Below are positions 63,001 to 64,000 of a DNA stretch of 64,000 nucleotides, piece by piece; position 1 is the first letter of the stretch; the number at the start of each line of letters is the position of its first letter. Under the pieces are notes generated by a model, which searched no databases, was not told where the DNA came from, and was given only the letters and a program-made list of their open reading frames with translations. Both the position numbers and the translations under genes were made by a program. The DNA is from Flavobacterium sp. AED. Its GTDB lineage: Bacteria > Bacteroidota > Bacteroidia > Flavobacteriales > Flavobacteriaceae. The DNA lies in contig NZ_JSYM01000003.1 of NCBI RefSeq assembly GCF_000812945.1, forward strand, positions 62,001-126,000, in the 5' to 3' direction.

Positions 63001-64000
63001 AATGGCTATTTAGTAGATAAATCCGGCAATTCCAAAAATGGTAAATTGAAAGGTATCTATGTCCAAGAGCCGGATACTGCTCCAATACCTTATACCTCAG
63101 GAACTAATGGTAGTTGGGAAACAGATGCCACTTGGACTAATTATCCTGTTTGGGATGTACCCAATAGTGTTGGTATAGATAATTCAACAAAAATAGACTG
63201 GAATATAGTTAAAACATCACATAATATTACTTCTAATGGCAATAAGACTGTTTTAGGATTGTTAGTGAATAGTAATACATTAAGCGCCGCAAATGATTCA
63301 AAAATTGAAGTTTCTAGTTATCTGAAATTAGATGGAAAAATAGATTTAGTAGGAATGTCACAGTTAGTTCAAACTACTGATAGCGATTTAGATGTTACCA
63401 GTTCCGGATCAATAGAAAGAGACCAGCAAGGACAATCAAACAAGTATAATTATAACTATTGGAGTTCTCCAGTAAGCCCTATAAATACTACTGCTAACAA
63501 CACCAATTATAGTGTTACTGGTGTTATGAAAGATGGTACTACAACAACTCCTCAAAACATTAACTGGATTGGAGGTTATGATGGATCTCCAACAACTCCT
63601 ATAAGTTTAGCGCGATACTGGCTTTATAAATTTGATAATTATGCCAATGCTTATGCTAATTGGTTTCAAATATTAGAAACAGAGGCATTGCGTGTTGGGC
63701 AAGGATATACATTAAAAGGAAGCGGAGCGGCATCAGGAACCCAAAATTATACTTTTGTTGGAAAACCAAATAACGGTACAATTGCAACAAATACCGTAGG
63801 TGATGATCAATTATTGTTAACCGGTAACCCCTATCCATCTTCATTAGATGCAGATGCTTTTATAACTGACAATATAAGTTCTTTAGAAACTTTCACAAGT
63901 CCGTCTATTGATGGAACGCTATATTTTTGGGAACATTACGCCTCTAATAACACTCATATTTTACGCGACTATCAAGGGGGTTATGCTGCAAGAAATTTAA
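60037..64000 (+). CDS. Second giant LamG T9SS-type surface protein (partial, runs past the window)
   Basis: At least 1321 codons, no in-frame stop to the window end (I read each line). ATG 60037 gives MKKIYLKKRKYN and a hydrophobic signal (LIYLLFSMLFFVVSFQIEAQ). Residues about 50-520 are a beta-rich domain with VLFAGLYWTGKSDD and IFIGYQEITDYVKTYGPG. A DUF11-like domain follows (GQTINYSLNITNEGTEATNN, about residue 550). A CGG.. PKD-like segment precedes LamG (NFDGIDDNINFKN at about 790; WYHIGVTFDGTNYK). The rest is homologous to the C-terminal half of the previous gene (NYWSSPVSPI, LYKFDNYANAYANW). The C-terminal sorting domain is expected beyond the window. Confidence 0.85.
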   Translation, partial: MKKIYLKKRKYNLIYLLFSMLFFVVSFQIEAQQAPTSPQVNFAQRTSSATPAKTIYNVKGDFTMLGNTNLTLINYATGTDNQNNAMKYVDIDGNSSTLNSSMATLELSNSGENSANQNCSTVLFAGLYWTGKSDDANETFSINNTTIVHNSTIPYTNYTMTVSLGGSGPNNYYPIYTFTGNSHTYAFNFTNAATSGTSTVTLTLDGVAQPAINVTYSSGTATFSYTSNAAYGSPFTINSLTRNTSKNQSEPQYQSNSYANVAYSPSKNYDKKVVSLKGPGATTYTTITAKPNGATSDIRFPGSSNSGIFIGYQEITDYVKTYGPGAYTVADIALKEGTNSNPGLSGGWSMVVIYENPLMKSRAVTVFDGYAYVNGQLAATSPYTAQGEYGTIPISGFTTVGSGQVNMKLGVMTAEGDANLTGDYLSVQKLNLDPTVYPTNYLVLTNPSNNTTNNFFSSSIYPVPASGTSSPILQNNTGVDFSMFTIPNSSNSIIANNQTATTFRFGSTSDVFTIFGFAMSVDAYIPEPKGLISVTSINNVPNPTILNASPGQTINYSLNITNEGTEATNNTIVAIPIPATAIFHTGTIVYHTYNGFTTTNVPYFDSATNKIIWNLGTLPITSGHPEYIYADISFTLDVTTDCAIILNAGCSPEVSLETGTITGTGATSGTSFTKYFFQGYDSTSCHLPIDGSIKVAIATTSCLSTLAGPDQTTSCGGEYVTLAATSGTTGAWSIVSGPTGGGEIFSNNTSPTTTFYSPNVGVYTLKWTTSSCASSSDTAIVTLMLCNVVNFDGIDDNINFKNSFNLNSGNFSIEVWVKSNATNGNTQTITSKHLSTNSTDGYDLRLVNNFISFNWNNNSIIATHAIDTNRWYHIGVTFDGTNYKLYIDGILDKTTSGVNPTLNTVDYIIGAMSQNTNTPYNYYNGYADELRIWNVSLTVDQIRQMMNQEITNDGLGNVKGVIVPKNISGLIWTNLVGYYQMNRTSDINNGYLVDKSGNSKNGKLKGIYVQEPDTAPIPYTSGTNGSWETDATWTNYPVWDVPNSVGIDNSTKIDWNIVKTSHNITSNGNKTVLGLLVNSNTLSAANDSKIEVSSYLKLDGKIDLVGMSQLVQTTDSDLDVTSSGSIERDQQGQSNKYNYNYWSSPVSPINTTANNTNYSVTGVMKDGTTTTPQNINWIGGYDGSPTTPISLARYWLYKFDNYANAYANWFQILETEALRVGQGYTLKGSGAASGTQNYTFVGKPNNGTIATNTVGDDQLLLTGNPYPSSLDADAFITDNISSLETFTSPSIDGTLYFWEHYASNNTHILRDYQGGYAARNL

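Overview
This window looks like a chromosomal piece of a Flavobacterium-type member of the Bacteroidota. The grounds are a strongly A/T-rich sequence, AT-rich start contexts instead of clear Shine-Dalgarno sites, several Bacteroidota-type promoters (TTG, about 19-21 bases, TAnnTTTG), and giant secreted proteins with type IX secretion (T9SS) C-terminal sorting domains. The orphan TonB plug protein and the flavobacterial-style paralogues of DnaJ, MtaB, HisS and DnaA agree with this. No rRNA, tRNA, CRISPR array, prophage, insertion sequence or transposase was found.

Layout. 0-9.4 kb: two transporters (Fsr-like MFS, AEC), an Rrf2 regulator beside an NAD(P)-binding oxidoreductase, the mutase chaperone MeaB, a secreted protein of unknown function, an SPFH protein, a MATE exporter and a small outer-membrane barrel. 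9.4-13.8 kb: an imelysin-like/di-haem cytochrome c peroxidase fusion lipoprotein, a PhoX-like lipoprotein and a PPK2 polyphosphate kinase. 13.9-28.4 kb: mostly housekeeping genes, namely a FabG-like reductase, mtaB, a Cof-type phosphatase, a one-domain DEAD protein, a sigma-54 activator without a DNA-binding domain, an ABC-2 exporter, grpE-dnaJ, hisS and a MacB-like permease. 28.5-35.6 kb: prmC, a GNAT enzyme, the ribD-HAD-yigZ cluster, a thioesterase, dnaA, a low-molecular-weight phosphatase and an RsmI-like methylase. 36-46 kb: a PepSY-like secreted protein, an aminotransferase, an SDR reductase, the YceI/pirin/Crp group, udk, a DivIC-like septum protein and both methylmalonyl-CoA mutase subunits. 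46.4-48.4 kb: a pair of proteins of unknown function, the second resembling a caspase/CHAT-like family with both catalytic positions changed, then an orphan carboxypeptidase-regulatory/plug protein. 48.8-64 kb: three giant T9SS cargo genes in a row, an M14 metallocarboxypeptidase and two modular LamG proteins that share their C-terminal halves. The last gene runs off the window.

The genes act mainly in separate pathways. The clearest links are MeaB with the mutase subunits (propionate/methylmalonyl-CoA metabolism, split by 38 kb), GrpE with DnaJ (DnaK chaperone cycle) and the NatAB-like ABC pair.

The most notable non-coding signal is a family of about 80-base dispersed hairpin repeats (REP/MITE-like), with three good full copies, one cut by the left edge and one extended variant. 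They sit next to gene starts. Other AT-rich palindromes fill several gaps.
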